Of a DNA stretch of 64,000 nucleotides, positions 46,801 to 60,000 are shown piece after piece. Made by a program: the position numbers and the translations under genes. The notes beneath the pieces were generated by a model that saw only the letters and a program-made list of their open reading frames with translations, had not been told where the DNA came from and did no database searches. The stretch is from Aralia elata (lineage: Eukaryota > Streptophyta > Magnoliopsida > Apiales > Araliaceae): the NCBI GenBank assembly GCA_034770075.1, contig CM068377.1, positions 57,592,275 to 57,656,274 on the forward strand. Reading direction: 5' to 3'. How positions within the stretch are numbered: the first letter of the stretch is position 1; every line of letters begins with the position of its first letter.

Positions 46801-47628
46801 GTTTGATGCTTGATTTAACCCTAATTGCTTCACCGGTGGATTTCTCACGTCAATCGCGCCGGCCTCCTCCCCTGTCCCGTCCGATTGACTTAGCAGCCCT
46901 AGCGCCCCTACCTCTATTGCTTGGTTGCTTGATTAGAGAGGCTAGGCTTTGGATTCCCTGAGGTTTGCTTGGATCGATTATCTGAGCTGAAGGTTTGATT
47001 TCTTGGTTCGGTTCTTCCCCAATTTGGTTTCGTTGGTTTTGACATGTCTCCAGCCCCAATTGTAGCAACCCGCCTGGAATGGAAAAGGATGGGTCGACCC
47101 GATTTCATGACCCAACCCGGGTGAAACAAAAGGGTTTAAGGAAATGGGCTCATCCCTACTGATTTAATTAATAAGGAGTTTCTCACTTGGTCGGCCCAAC
47201 AAGGGAAATAAAGGGAATTGGGCTTGCCTATTTAAATTTTTGGGTCTATTGAAATAAAAGAGATAGCCCAATTTAAAATTATTATGCTCTTAATATTTAA
47301 TTTGAATTAAGTAATTCAATTAATGAATAAAGATTTATTTCACCAATAATTCCTTATTTGAGTTATTTAATCCAGTAACAATAGACGGAATGTATTTATT
47401 AATCTTCTTCCAAATTTCTTGCAAATTAAGTCTTAGGGTTAACTCACTAATTTAAATCACACTATTAATGAGCCCCTTTAATGCGCAGAAAATTATTGGA
47501 CCACGTAGTTATATAATTAATCAATAATACCCACATGGATCCAATTAAATTCGAAAAATTATGTATAAAATGGATTTTATTTATTAAAATAAATTTGATA
47601 CAATGTTTAAAAATTCTCGGACATTACA
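43817..47628 (-). repeat. LTR C: 5' LTR of the E/C chimeric element
   Basis: About 3.8 kb; starts TGTAATGTCCGAG at 47628 and ends ...GGGGGCGTCA at 43817 on the minus strand. It occupies the 5' LTR position of the element whose 3' LTR is E, yet the two differ from end to end. It contains a GTAC-flanked CTGATC stem-loop (44395-44369), the TGGGCAA/TTGCTCA hairpin (44178-44148) and an extremely AT-rich zone (45240-45780). It is inserted in F's LTR at ATAAG (47629-47633). Short open frames inside are not supported as genes. Confidence 0.82.
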
Positions 47629-49970
47629 ATAAGTTTGGGTGTTGATTTGTTAAATAGAAAAGAAAAGAAAACTTATTTCGTTTTAAAATAAGTTAGAAAA
47701 CTCTAGCTTTGGGCTACTTTATATGAGTACCATTTGAAATCTATACATTCTTTTTGCGATCCGTCAAAGAACGGTGTTATATATATAAGTTAAGTGTTAA
47801 ACCCAAGTGGTAGAACTCAAAAATAATGAGTACAAAATTCGTAGGGACTGTTTTGGTAAAATTAGTCCAGATTGTTCAAAAAGGGAAAAGGAAACTGTTA
47901 CAGGTCAGTCCCTTCCAGGGCCAAGTTTGTCATTTTTCTGTACTCTAAAAATTCTATGAAAATTAGGAGTGATAATATGGGAAGTTATGTGAGTCCTGTA
48001 AAAATTAGAGAAGTTTTGGTCAAGTACAATGACAGTTATTGATTTGATGGTAAAGGACTATTGTCAAACATATACCCGAATAACTCTTTATGGATAATTT
48101 CAAAAATTATGAAATTTTAAGTAAACGTATATATATATGTCAGGGTCATCCTCTAAAAATTTCAGAATTTTATGAAAACTTTTCGATTTATGATAAATGT
48201 AGCAAGATTTAACTATTTTAGACTATTAGTAAATGGATTTTAAAAATTCCAGAAATAATATATGTTTATAAGGGTGACATATTCTGTCAAATTTCAGAAA
48301 AGAAATATTTTTGGTGATGATTTAGTAGTTTTCATGGAAATAGTTTAGTTATGAATAAATGGATTAAATTAGTTATGTGATGTTGAAAATTTGAAAAATA
48401 GGATTTTATGGCTTGAAAACCCTAGATATGCTATATGAAGATTTTTGAAGGGTATTTTATTCGATGTTGATGACATATTATGGTTGTGACATTTTAAGTT
48501 GAATTGGAAATTCAAAACATTTAAATAGGAATTATAGTTTGAATCCAGCTTGCTAGATTGTGGTATTCGGCTTGCTGAATTGTTGAATCTTGCTTGCTGA
48601 ATTAGTGAATATGGTTTGCTGAATTAATGAATCCGGTTTGTTGAATTAGTGAATCCAACTTGCTGGATTGTATGATAGTTTGAATCCAGATTGGATGTCA
48701 GTTTGGATCCAGTTTGCTGGATTAGTATATTTGGATAATCTAACTTGCTGGATTAGGTATTCAGGTTTAATTGATTATAAAAAAAACTTATAAAATGAAA
48801 GACTTAGTGTTAAGTCATAAGGTTTATGATGAAGTAGTGGTACAGCCGTGCTTTTTAATAGTTGATGTATAGTAGCTAGGCTAAATGATACCTTCAGGGA
48901 GCGGAGGTATATACGAACTAGCAACCGATCTATCTCATTGTGAAAATAGTGTAGACGAGACGAAAACTAGTTTGTTGGTTGTTTGTGGGAAATCACTCAG
49001 CATACTATATTGAACACTGTTAAAGACTCGATGTGTACTACTTTTAGAATTATGAATGCGTATGGTGCTAAGGTGTTATCTAATATTTGATTATGTAGTT
49101 AAATGTTAGATAATTTACTTATAAAGAAGTGATATTATAAGGTGATATATGTGAGGCTAATTGAAAGATCAATCTTATAACTGATAGGTCTTTCATAAGA
49201 GATTAAGTTAAATTGTGTAGCAGTAATCGACGGTACATGCAAGTTTTTTTAACCTTATTCAAGTTTATATTAAGCAAGTTTCTCACCCCTAAACTTCTTA
49301 CGTTATTGCAAGTTCTTCTTAACTCAAACTTGAGTTGTTATGTTTCAAGCATGCTAGTGGTTTAATTCTTTATAATTATTCCACCTCCTTAAATTATTGA
49401 TTCGCACATAGTGTATGTTGCATATGTCCATCAGGCATGAAAGGCTGATCACCTTCATTACCATAAGGTTCAGTCAAATTTGTTCATGATCATTATTGAC
49501 ACCCTGTATTATTGAATTCAGTCATTCAATCATTGAAATTTTGATTCATACTCTTTCACAATTATTATATTGTTGAAAAATTCTAAAACTTATTCAGTCT
49601 TTCAATCATGATATATCTTTATTGTATTTAAACTTGCTGAGAAAAGTAGTTGTTCACCCTTGCTATATCATGATAACAAATTTTAGATTAATACGAATGT
49701 TCGAGGAAAGATAGAGACAGAAGCACAGGCCAATATTATAGTGTTATGCATGATAACTAAATTACTTATTTGATATAAGTTAATTATGTAAACCTTTTTG
49801 TAAATCTAAAGGTAAATATATATTAAAATAAAGGTTATAGACCTTGGGATATGTAGCCGAGTTTATTGTATAAACAATTTATGTTTATATCTTCCGCAGT
49901 AGTTATAAATATGATGTATCATGACGCACCAAGTCTGAGGTTCAAGGGACCTGGGTTTGGGGGCGTTACA
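47629..49970 (+). repeat. Element F 5' LTR (right part; left part missing)
   Basis: Ends ...GGGGGCGTTACA at 49970. The segment 47629-47985 matches 55102-55458 in F's 3' LTR at very roughly 95% identity. The first 1.7 kb of this LTR copy is absent because LTR C abuts it. It contains the 22-bp minisatellite (48541-48672, degenerate to 48770), a CTGATCA stem-loop (49437-49460) and a TGAG..TTCA hairpin (49633-49663). The full LTR would be about 4.0 kb. Confidence 0.83.
48541..48770 (+). repeat. 22-bp minisatellite in LTR F
   Basis: Six adjacent 22-bp units of the form GAATCCGGTTTGCTGAATTAGT, followed by scattered degenerate units with TTGCTGGATT. Confidence 0.8.
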
Positions 49971-49972
49971 GG

Positions 49973-49985
49973 TTGGTATCAGAGC
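49973..49985 (+). promoter_or_regulatory. Element F primer binding site (initiator tRNA-Met type)
   Basis: TTGGTATCAGAGC two bases after the LTR end. Confidence 0.88.
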
Positions 49986-52309
49986 TGTAGGTTATAAACC
50001 TTAGGTAGGGTAACTTACGCTATAACCCCAGGGATGAGGATATGGAATAAACTCAAATAGAGTTTAAGTGCTAAGAGATGAATTTAGGAAATTCATTATT
50101 AAGATTAGAAGAAGATAAAGAAGATTCAAAGAAGAATTTTTAAAAATTATAAAGATAAGAATCCGGAGTTACCCGACTCTGATAATAAAGAGGACGAGTA
50201 ATGATGAATAGACAAAGTCTATAAGACTAACAGCATAAAAGAAATCATAATATAATATGATTAAATGGAAAGTTAAGAAGATCGTAAAACAAAACGATAA
50301 TGAGATATAAAAGAATCGTAATATAATACGATTATAAGAAAAGGTCACAACGTGATCTGGTGAGGTCATAAAAAGGCCATAGGATCAATCTATTGATTAG
50401 AAATATTATAGCAGAATTGTGGTACGAAAGTTGTACTATGAAATTGTATTATGTAAACTCGTGAAAGAGTGATTAATGTTGATATACGAATTAAATGAAA
50501 TTCGTATTGAGTAAAGGAAAAGTTAGAATTAGGTGGGATTTCAATGGAAGACTCATGTTAGTGGCTGAGTTGTACAATTCCTTGTATGGGCAGAGAATTT
50601 GTGCTTGGTTTGACAACCACTTAGCTTCCTATATTGATAATCATTGAAATATTGGTGTCGCGCTATCGATATACGTATGACGAGAAGGTGATTTTTTTCT
50701 CATATTTATATTTGATAGTTAGAGAGTATTAAGATTAGGTGCGAGTTCTTTAAACTCATACGTATGGTAAGTTCATGACTCATAATCGTATGGTAGAACC
50801 CCTCGGCGAATGGACGATTTTGGTATGACTAGGATAACTTTCTAAACCCATATGATTGTGGTAAGTTCCTGAACTCATAATGTGTGGTATGTCTGATGAA
50901 CTATACTGGAGTATAGAAAGGTTGTGGATAAAGAATTGAGGATTTCTAGTATATTAAGCTTTAAGGATGATAGAAATAGATAGAATTATTAAGCAATGGA
51001 TCATGGAAAAAAATTGGAATTTACAGAGAAAGCATAGGTATTCCAAATCTTCTAGCTATGCTAGATTTCGAATTTATTGACATCGTGCTTATAAAAGTAT
51101 TTTTTTGAAAAATATTGGGTCAGATTATTGAACCAATAAGTTTTAAAAAGTTCTATTATTTATATGTCTATGCTAATTATTTAAGTTAAGACAAACATGA
51201 TTTAAAATATATCAAAATGTATTTTTAAATAGTCATCAATGCATCATGGAACCTAGTGTGGAATGACAGATGATGGAGTCATCAATGCAGATTAACTTAG
51301 TATTGCATGTGATCTAAGGATCGTCAGCTCACTATGGTACGATGTAGTATGACAAAGTCACAAAATGACGGAATCCTCAAACGGGCTGTATATACAGTGC
51401 AATATCATGATGTCATAAAATGATTTTCACAATTTTAAAGATAATGCATTGCCAATTGAATTTGGCCAGACACATATTTCGATTGATATTCGAATTATTA
51501 GTATATGTCTAAGCTATTTGACTCGGCTAGACAAATATTGTAATGATTTATTAAATCGATATAATGGATGTCAACATAAGAAAATAGACATTGGTGTTGT
51601 GTCATAAATTAATAGACACTGGTATTGTGTCATAAATTAATAGACATTGGTGATATGTCATAAAAAGCCAGACACTGGTGATGTATCATAACAAAATAGA
51701 CATTGGTATTGCATCATAATAAAATAGACACTGGTGTTGTGTTATAGAAAGATAGACAATGGTGATGTGTCATAATGGAACAGACACTGGTGTTATCATA
51801 CACAATTGTGATATGTCATAAGAAGCCAGACATTGGTGATGTGTCATTAAAGTAGACACTAGTGATGTGTCATAAAATGAACATTGGTTATGTGTCATAA
51901 GAAGCTAGTCATAGGTGGGACTAGAGTAAAGTAGACAATGGTGATGTCAAGACAAGATAAACATAGATGATGATAAAATAAACACAGGTGGTATTATGAT
52001 AGTAAAAACAGGCATATGGGATATCGAAAGTAAGATATAGGTGATATCAAAGATGTATAGATACAAATAGTAAAGAAATTAGACTCTAGAGAGGGTAAAA
52101 AGCATAAAAAGATTGAGTCCGAAAATTTTAGGACCTTTTACAATAGTAGAAGTATAAATGGCAAGAGGTTATCAAGTATTCAGAAATGCATGAATATGTG
52201 TATATTGAGATGTGCTAAGTGGAAATCAAGATTTATTATGTATAATAAAATGTTTTATAATAAAAACATGAGAAAATAACATATATTTTTTTTATATATA
52301 TACAAAACA
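49986..52309 (+). other. Non-coding interior of element F upstream of gag
   Basis: About 2.3 kb with no gene. Segments match the interiors of D and E: one copy of the GTGGCTGAGTTGTACAATTCC unit (50560-50640) and the conserved block (51231-51425). A 28-bp minisatellite lies just before gag. Confidence 0.75.
51585..51960 (+). repeat. 28-bp minisatellite in element F
   Basis: About 12-13 tandem units of the form TAGACAYTGGTGRTGTGTCATAA plus a short A-rich spacer. The first units are exactly 28 bp; later ones vary. Confidence 0.85.
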
Positions 52310-53336
52310 ATGCCGCCAAGAAGGAATCAGCATAATCAAGAAGAGTCAGAAGGTGAGACTAGAGATCAGGTGGATCTTATATAACACTTTGTGAATCTTC
52401 TTGTAGGAGCGATAAATAAAAACCTTGTTCAAGAAGAAGCAAATCCTAAAACATTGCATGAGGCATGTTTCAAGGATTTCAAGAATGTGGGACCGCTAGA
52501 ATTTAAAGGAACCACTGAGCCTATTGAGGCTCAAGCATGGATTAAGGAAATAGAGAAGGCATTTAATATTGCCAGGGTAGGTGAGGAGCAGAAGACTTCT
52601 TATGCTACTTATATGCTTAAGGGTGCAGCAAATTTTTGGTGGGAAGTGAATAAGAATAGAGCTGGGGAAGGAATAATTAGTTGGGAAAAGTTCAAAGAAA
52701 TTTTCTTCGAAAATTATTTTCCTCCCAGTTCACAAAGACGAATGGAGATAAAATTTCTGGAGCTAAAACAAGAAGATATGTCAGTGTCCCAGTATGCAAC
52801 CAAGTTCAACGAACTGGCAAGGTTCACTCCACATCAAGTGGATACTGAAGAGAGGAAGGCACGTAGGTTTGAGCAAGGTTTAAAACCTTCACTATACGAT
52901 AAGCTATCAGTGTTACAAATCAACTCATTTGGAGCACTTTTAGAAAAAAGCTATAATAGCAGAGGGAGGAGATAAGACGTTAAGTCAATACAATCAGGAG
53001 AATTATAATAAGAAAAACAAGGGTAAAGATAAGATCGAAGAAAACAAGAAGCGAACAAGGAATGATCATTTTGAAGAAAAGCAAGGCGACTTAAAGAAAA
53101 AGATTGGTGGTTGCCAGAATTGTGGGAAGAACCATATGGGGATATGTAGGAAAGCTAAGAGGATATGCTTTAATTGTGGGCAAGAAGGACACATCTCTCC
53201 TGATTGCCCCAATCTAAAACAAAACAGGTGCTATAGTTGTGGATCGATGGATCACCGGGCAAAGAGTTGTCCAAATAAAAGGACTGGTGGGAAAAACAGT
53301 GGCAAATCGACACTTGCCAAGTATGTAAATATGTAA
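52310..53336 (+). pseudogene. Element F gag: the only protein gene in the element
   Basis: ATG 52310 ('MPPRRNQHNQEESEGE'). An in-frame TAA at 52382-52384 interrupts it, and the same frame continues to about 52944. There a run of six A (52944-52949) shifts the frame; the other phase continues to 53336. The capsid-like domain includes 'PIEAQAWIKEIEKAFNIARV' and 'WEKFKEIFFENYFPPSSQRRME', clearly related to element B. Three zinc knuckles close the protein: a short first ('CQNCGKNHMGIC') and two canonical ones ('CFNCGQEGHISPDC', 'CYSCGSMDHRAKSC'). The 3' LTR begins 95 bases after the stop, so protease, RT and integrase are absent. Two lesions only, so gag stayed functional for much of the element's life. 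Confidence 0.87.
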
Positions 53337-53394
53337 GATTATACCTTTGGCGAAGGTACTAATGAAAATTTATATATACTTTTGGTGTAATAGT

Positions 53395-53430
53395 GATTCC
53401 GGGGACAAAATCCTTATAAGGGGGAAAAAA
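53395..53430 (+). promoter_or_regulatory. Element F hairpin and polypurine tract
   Basis: A GATTCC-GGGGAC-AAAATC hairpin (decayed right arm) followed by AAGGGGGAAAAAA directly before the 3' LTR. Confidence 0.75.
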
Positions 53431-55461
53431 TGTGACGACCCGAAAATGTAAGGATCGAGAATTTGATATGAATTATATAAAGTTATTATATGAATGTGTA
53501 ATAGCTTATCAAGCCAATTAAGGCTACTTAAGTTAATATATTAATGGAACAAAAAGCAAAGCCAAGAAATAAGTGTATTAAATTATTTCTCAACGTTATG
53601 GAAAATTTTTGTGACATATAGTGAATGATAGAAGAATGAGAATTGAGAAATAAATTTGTATTTTATTATATGTGATAAATATATGTATGTATATTTATTG
53701 TGCGTGCAAAAATTGTTATGAAACGATTTATATTACGAAGCGAAATCATTAGTTTAAGTATACAAAAGTATTGTATACTTTAAATAAAGGATATTAAAAT
53801 AAATTCTAGCATTGAATTATTTTAATAAAGAGAGAATATTATTTTAATTGAAGTATCTTATTTATTGAATAATTTTCATCGGTATGGGAATATGAGTGAA
53901 TATGTGAGTAAATGAATATGGATATTATGTGTTGGTTTATATTTGTTTATTATATAAACAAATAAAAGAAGGTCTTATAACCTAATTATATATTAGGTAT
54001 GAAAATTTAATAACTTAAGGGTTATGGTATATGAGAATAATAGTATTTAAAATATATACTAACCCTAAGAGATTTATTTTATATATCTCAATTAATTAAT
54101 TTTATAACCTAATTAAAGCAAGTCTAATTGGGTTATAGAAATTAAATGTACATGAGTACGAAATTAAATTCTAAAGGAGTGAGATTTATACCCTAAATAA
54201 ATAATTAAGGTAGGATAAAAATTAAAAGTGGTGGACCATGCTAATTTATATGGCCCAAATAATTGTTATGGAAGTCCAAGTTCATTTTAATTAGTAGCCC
54301 AAACTAATTAATTTATTAACCAAGTCCACTCATTTAATTAATCATGTACTTGGATAATTAATGGGTAGAGTAATTAAATTAGCCCAACCTCTAATAAACT
54401 AGTAGCCAAACATGGGATACTAATATTTAGAAACTAGTGGCCCAAACTAGTTAAAGTGAGCCCAAAAAGAGTTTAATTAAAGTCTAATTATTAGCCCAAT
54501 TGTGGAATACTCCTAACAACTTAATTAATATAATAAAGCAATAAAAGAAAAGCAAAAAGTGGAGCAATCTTGGAGGGGACAGCCGGCAAGGGAGGCCCAC
54601 TATGGGTGAGGTATTGATTTGTTTTTGAGCTTGTTTGTAAGTGATGGAAAAAAGAAGTACACTTAATAATGATGGCACATCACCAACTTGTCAATATGTG
54701 TAAGAAAGTATATTTTCTAATTATGATATAATATATAGATATAATTTATATATCTATAGGGTTGTAAGTAATTAGTCCTTTTGTAAAACAAAGGCTAGTT
54801 ATTTGTTCATTTTCTTTTCCTAGCTTAAAGAGAGAAAATAAAGTGCAAAAATAATATCAAGAAGAGGTATAGAGAGAGGAAGGTGTCTAGCTGTGAGATA
54901 AAGAGAGAGGAAGAGAAAGAGTTTTGTAAAGCTCCATAGCCATCTTGGAAAGGAGGAGAATGATAGCACATAAAAAGTATAAAACCCTAACTCTAAATTA
55001 TGTAATTTATTTTGATTACTTTCAATCAAAACTTGGATCTTTGATTTCAAACTTAAAAACTCTTGATCTATATGTTAATAAGTGTATTATGCATAGATCT
55101 TATAAGTTTGGGTGTTGATTTGTTAAATAGAATAGAAAAGAAAACTTAGTTCGTTTTAAAATAAGTTAGAAAACCCTAGCTTTAGGCTACTTTATATGAG
55201 TACTATTTGAAATCTATACACTCTTTTTGCGATCCGTCAAAGAAAAGTGTTATATATATAAGTTAAGTGTTAAACCCAAGTGGTAGAACTCAGAAATAAT
55301 GAGTACAAAATTCGTAGGGACTATTTTGGTAAAATTAGTCCAGATTGTTCAAAAAGGGAAAAGGAAACTGCTACAGGTCAGTCCCATCCAGGGCCAGATT
55401 TGTCATTTTTCTGTACTTTAAAAATTCTATGAAAATTAGGAGTGATAATATGGGAAGTTAG
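53431..55461 (+). repeat. Element F 3' LTR (left part)
   Basis: Starts TGTGACGACCCG at 53431 and is cut at 55461 by a copia LTR. The 5' 1.67 kb has no partner in the window. From 55102 on it matches the 5' LTR. No supported gene. Confidence 0.83.
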
Positions 55462-56953
55462 TGAAAGTAGTATGCACACAAGCCAATCATATTTGATATG
55501 ATGTAACATATACTTTGTAATCTTATTCATTTATTAATAAAAGAATTGGCTTTCTTAAAAGGCATTTTATATTATCTACATAGTGTTGTTATATTAAATG
55601 TGATAAACCCATAGTCTTAAGCAATACTTTTAGAATCATGATGGTGATCATGCTAATGAGATCTAAATTGTAGATAACTCACAAACTAAAATTGTTCCTA
55701 ATCGTTGGATTACTAAAAAGGGGATTAGTGAATCCGGATAGATTAGTACATACGTTGTTTGCTCTTAAGAAGAGGATGATTGATCTTATAATCATTTGTG
55801 TGGAGACACTAAAGCAAGTATGTAGGTGCTTATTGGAGAATAAGTTCATTAAACGTGACTCGCTAAGGAATACCTAATGGAGTTTTACTCGCCTATCAGT
55901 AGGAATTCCTCTAGTAATAGTAGTACAAGTGATCCTTGGACTTGAGATCATCATAGTATCTTGTGTATGATGAGTTATACTTTGACATGTCCCTTACGAC
56001 CTTTGGGGTATATCAAAGGGTATGATTGGGTATAATAAGTTGTGCATGAAGATAGGTCAATGATCAACAAAGAATCTACCACGTCTAGTAAAAGATGTGA
56101 ATGTCCTATGTGATTCGATAAATGACAACTCAGTAGTCCTTGGCCAAGGCAGAATGAAATTAGAAAGGAGTTTCTAATTTGCATTATTTAGAGTTGTGCA
56201 TTTGGGAATCGAAATACATATTATTAAATAAAATAAGACTTGACAGTAATTCCATGTCTTATATTTAATTGGGACATTGTATGGTAGAAGGATTGAATTG
56301 TACGGTAACTATTCACTGAAAGGTTCTTTTGTGATTAATGTTGAAATCTATATTATCTGAAAAGTCGTTGATCGCTAAGAGGGCTTACCCTTATTGTAGA
56401 ATAAATATTATTTATTTAAATGAATTAAATAGTTTAATTTATTTATTTAAATAAGATTAGAATTGTTCTAATTGATTTATTCACAACCGGTTTAATATGG
56501 AGAACCTAAAGGGTCACAACGCAAAAGTAAAATATTTATTTAAGAAGTAAATGGCATAATTGTAATAATAAGTTAAGTGTATTTAATTTAATCTATGGAA
56601 ATAGAATAAATTAAATAGCTTAATATTTATTATTTAATATTTTAAAAATATTAAATATAAATTAATAAGAGGAGTCTTATTATTATTATTACTATTACTA
56701 TTATTTAATTCCTAATAGGGATTGTGAATTAATTAATAGAAGTACTCTCTCATGAATTCCTAATTGGATTGGGAGCATAATTAATTAAAGGAGTTTAATT
56801 ATAATAGAAACCCTAATCCTAAATAGTTTAGGGAAGGGTTATTCCTACATCTATAAATAAGAGGAGTCTTATCATAGATTAGGGTTACACACTCTTGCAT
56901 TAGATTGTGGAGAGTACTTATAATTTCTATAGAGATAGAAACTAGGGTTTTGC
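55462..56953 (+). repeat. Copia LTR, same family as A, opposite orientation
   Basis: TGAAAGTAGTATGCAC at 55462. It matches the reverse complement of about 185-1663. It is cut at 56953 by the start of element D's LTR, so whether it is a solo LTR or the 5' LTR of a longer copy cannot be told here. No gene. Confidence 0.85.
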
Positions 56954-57027
56954 TATGACAACCCGGATTTTTCGAGAATAATTATAATAAGAATTTAATA
57001 TAGAATAATTCTTATTATGAGTCGTGT

Positions 57028-57077
<50 letters not shown>

Positions 57078-60000
57078 TATATATATTTATGTAATTTTAA
57101 TTGGTAAGCTTAATATGTATATTTATAATGTGAAATATATACATAGATTCAAAATGAATAAGTTAATAGTTAATTATTATAACGATCGCGAGTCGTGGAT
57201 AGCTGGATAATCCGAGCTTATGAATATTATTGAATAAAATAGACTTTTATTAATAATATTATGTGGTAAGTGTTTAAAGGTTATATTATAACCTAGATTA
57301 TGTGTAGACGATTATTAGTAAGTATGAAAGTTTTCGTATTAACTAATTTGGCGAATTCGAGAAATATCGCTAGAATACTATTTATTGGATTAAGTAAATA
57401 GTTGAAGGATAATATTATCGAACAAGTTATTTGTTGTAAAGACGCTAACCCAAAATATGGGTGAGATATATGTACGTTGAGGTATATGATTATGGAGAGT
57501 TAATCGTGAAGAGCAACGATCGCGAACCGTGAATACCCTTGAAATTTTGGGTTTATTAATATTATTAAATGGATTAAATATTATTTTTATGTGATGTCCT
57601 TTAAGGTTATTTCATAACCTGGATGATGTCAATGTATGAAGATTTATGCGTTATTGAATCGTATGACTGAATAATTGATTTTGCGAAAGATCGCAAAATC
57701 ACTATTTACGGGGCACGTTTCCCGAGGCACTATTTACGCCATAAAATTTTTGTGTCTTTTTCGATGTTGAATAATTTCATAAATACGTGTACGCGTACGA
57801 ATAATTTTTTCAAGTGTCTGAAATTTTATTTGAGCTGATACGTGATTTTATCCGTATCCGAAATGTATGAAATGGGTGTTCCGAATATTTGGACAAATCC
57901 CATAATAATTATTTTTACCCATCCCAATATTTATGGTAATACCCATTTAAATTTTGGGTAGAGTTATTTACCAGTTTTGGTACAAAAGTGCGAGTTTTCG
58001 GATATATTTTTGGTGTTTTCGGGTATTTATTTTTGCTTGTTACTCCAAGTGAGAACCACCCAACCACATTAGACCAATCAAATGAGAGCAAGGAGGGAGA
58101 GATTGCTGGCAAGCTTAGAAAAATTGGCCACCTTGAGCCACTCCCATTTTTCTCCCACTTCTCCTTAAATTCCTCCACTCTCCCAAATAATTCAAACCAT
58201 TCCATTCTCTCTTACACCATTTTCTTTCTTCCTTGTTCAGCTGATAGAGATTAGAGAGAGAGAGGGAAAATCTGCAGCCAAGAGGAAGAAGAAAGAAGGA
58301 GAAGGTCGCCAGAAAAGTCGCCGGAAAAGGGAGAAAGTCGCCGGAAAAAGGAAGAAGGAAGAAGAAGAGAGCGCGGGTGGAAGAGAAGAAGAAGAGGAAG
58401 AGCTTCAAGCAACTCTAATAAACCCTAGCTAGCTTCTCTATCATCTATAAGAGATTTACAGAGGTAACATCTCATTAAATCCATTTCGTTTGAGTTTTGT
58501 AAAAGATTTTCCAAAGTTTTTGGTTTTTGGAGCTTTTTAGCTCACGGGCGATTTTTGAACGATTCTTGTTGTTTTTGTTTGTGTTGGATGTTTGTAAATG
58601 TTGTTAAGAGGTTATGTAAGCCATTAATAACATCAAAGTGGAACAAAAACGCAATAAATCCCTACCTATGCTTAAGGAGGATGAAGAACATGAAGAACAT
58701 GAAGAACAATGGACATTTTGGACAAATCTTGGACCTATGGACTGTTTTGGACAATCTGTAGCTAATATTTCGTGTTGATTTAATTTATTTATTGTTATGG
58801 TATTGTAGTTCCATGGATTACCAAGTTAACCCAACTGGAATCGAGTAAAAAGATGTAAAAACAAAGATTTGGTGATGATTTTAGTGAAGAACACTTAGAA
58901 CATGCAAAACAGACCATGAGTTGATACTTTGGCTTAAGATTTGGCCATGTTAATCTTAATGGGTAACTCTGAATTTTTGATATGTTGTAGCTCTATGTCT
59001 TAGGAGTCCATAGAGTCCGAAACGGACCAATTTGAAGGTCTAGAGAAGAAGTTATGAGGATTGGAGTGAAGGAGGGTCAAAATCGCGATGTCTGACAAGG
59101 GCCACCAGGCCAGCCGCGCGCCCGCACCAAGGCCCCCCGCGCGCGCGCGCGCGCGCTGCCGCACGCCGTGCGCCTGGTGCCGCCCGCCCGCGTGTGCGCT
59201 GTCCGACTCAGCTTCGACGTCCGTTGGGAAAATGGCCATAACTTTCTCATACGGACTCGGATTTAGGCGATTCAAGATGATCCGGAAAGCTTAGAGATAG
59301 ACCTACAACATCCATTAATTAGAATTGAAATTTATTACCTAGAACAATTTTGAAATTAACCGTTTTTAGAGCTATTGTGCAAACGGTAGGCGTCGGTCAT
59401 GCGTGTGTGCATAGTATAATGCTCCCGACATTGTTAAATGGTGTTCTAAGTTCTAAAACATGATTATTATGAATTATAATGATACTTAATTAACCAATGA
59501 GTATTAGATAAATTGAATGGGCATGTTAGGCGTACGCAAATGCATGTCGCCTGGGCGTTCGAATAATCAAGTTTGGCGTATAGACGTGCAAGCGTTGTAA
59601 CGCCGTAACTAGTGTGTATAATATTGTTTAATATTGTGTTTCTAATAATAATGAAGCATGATGGTGTGTTATAATCCAATGTATGAGCATGCTAAGCACA
59701 TGCAAAGGAGGCGAATTAGGTGTGTGACGTGTAAACGTCGAAACACCGCGTAAAGTTTTAAAGAACTTAAATAGTGTTTCGATTTAAAAAAAACGAACAT
59801 TATAAGATATGATGTGGGTTTATAATATAAACCATTATATGAAGCCTTTTTAGTGGCTAATTGGTATTTTATTATTAAATAAATTGTGTAGGATATTTGA
59901 AGGACGAGTCATCATAATTTAGCAAGGAACGCTTAAAGGCAAGTTCTTTCAGTAACTTGTTAACTTGTTTAAATGTATTGATGTACATGACTTGATTACT

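Noticed and set aside
18732..47628. A single intact element simply interrupted by G
   Set aside because: The two terminal LTRs are unrelated and the flanking five bases differ (ATCAC, ATAAG).
51585..51960. Possible CRISPR-like array
   Set aside because: Units are directly adjacent and diverged, with no unique spacers; it is a minisatellite in a plant retroelement.
57028..57210. 60-codon frame beginning with Tyr-Ile repeats
   Set aside because: Translation of a TA/TG microsatellite.
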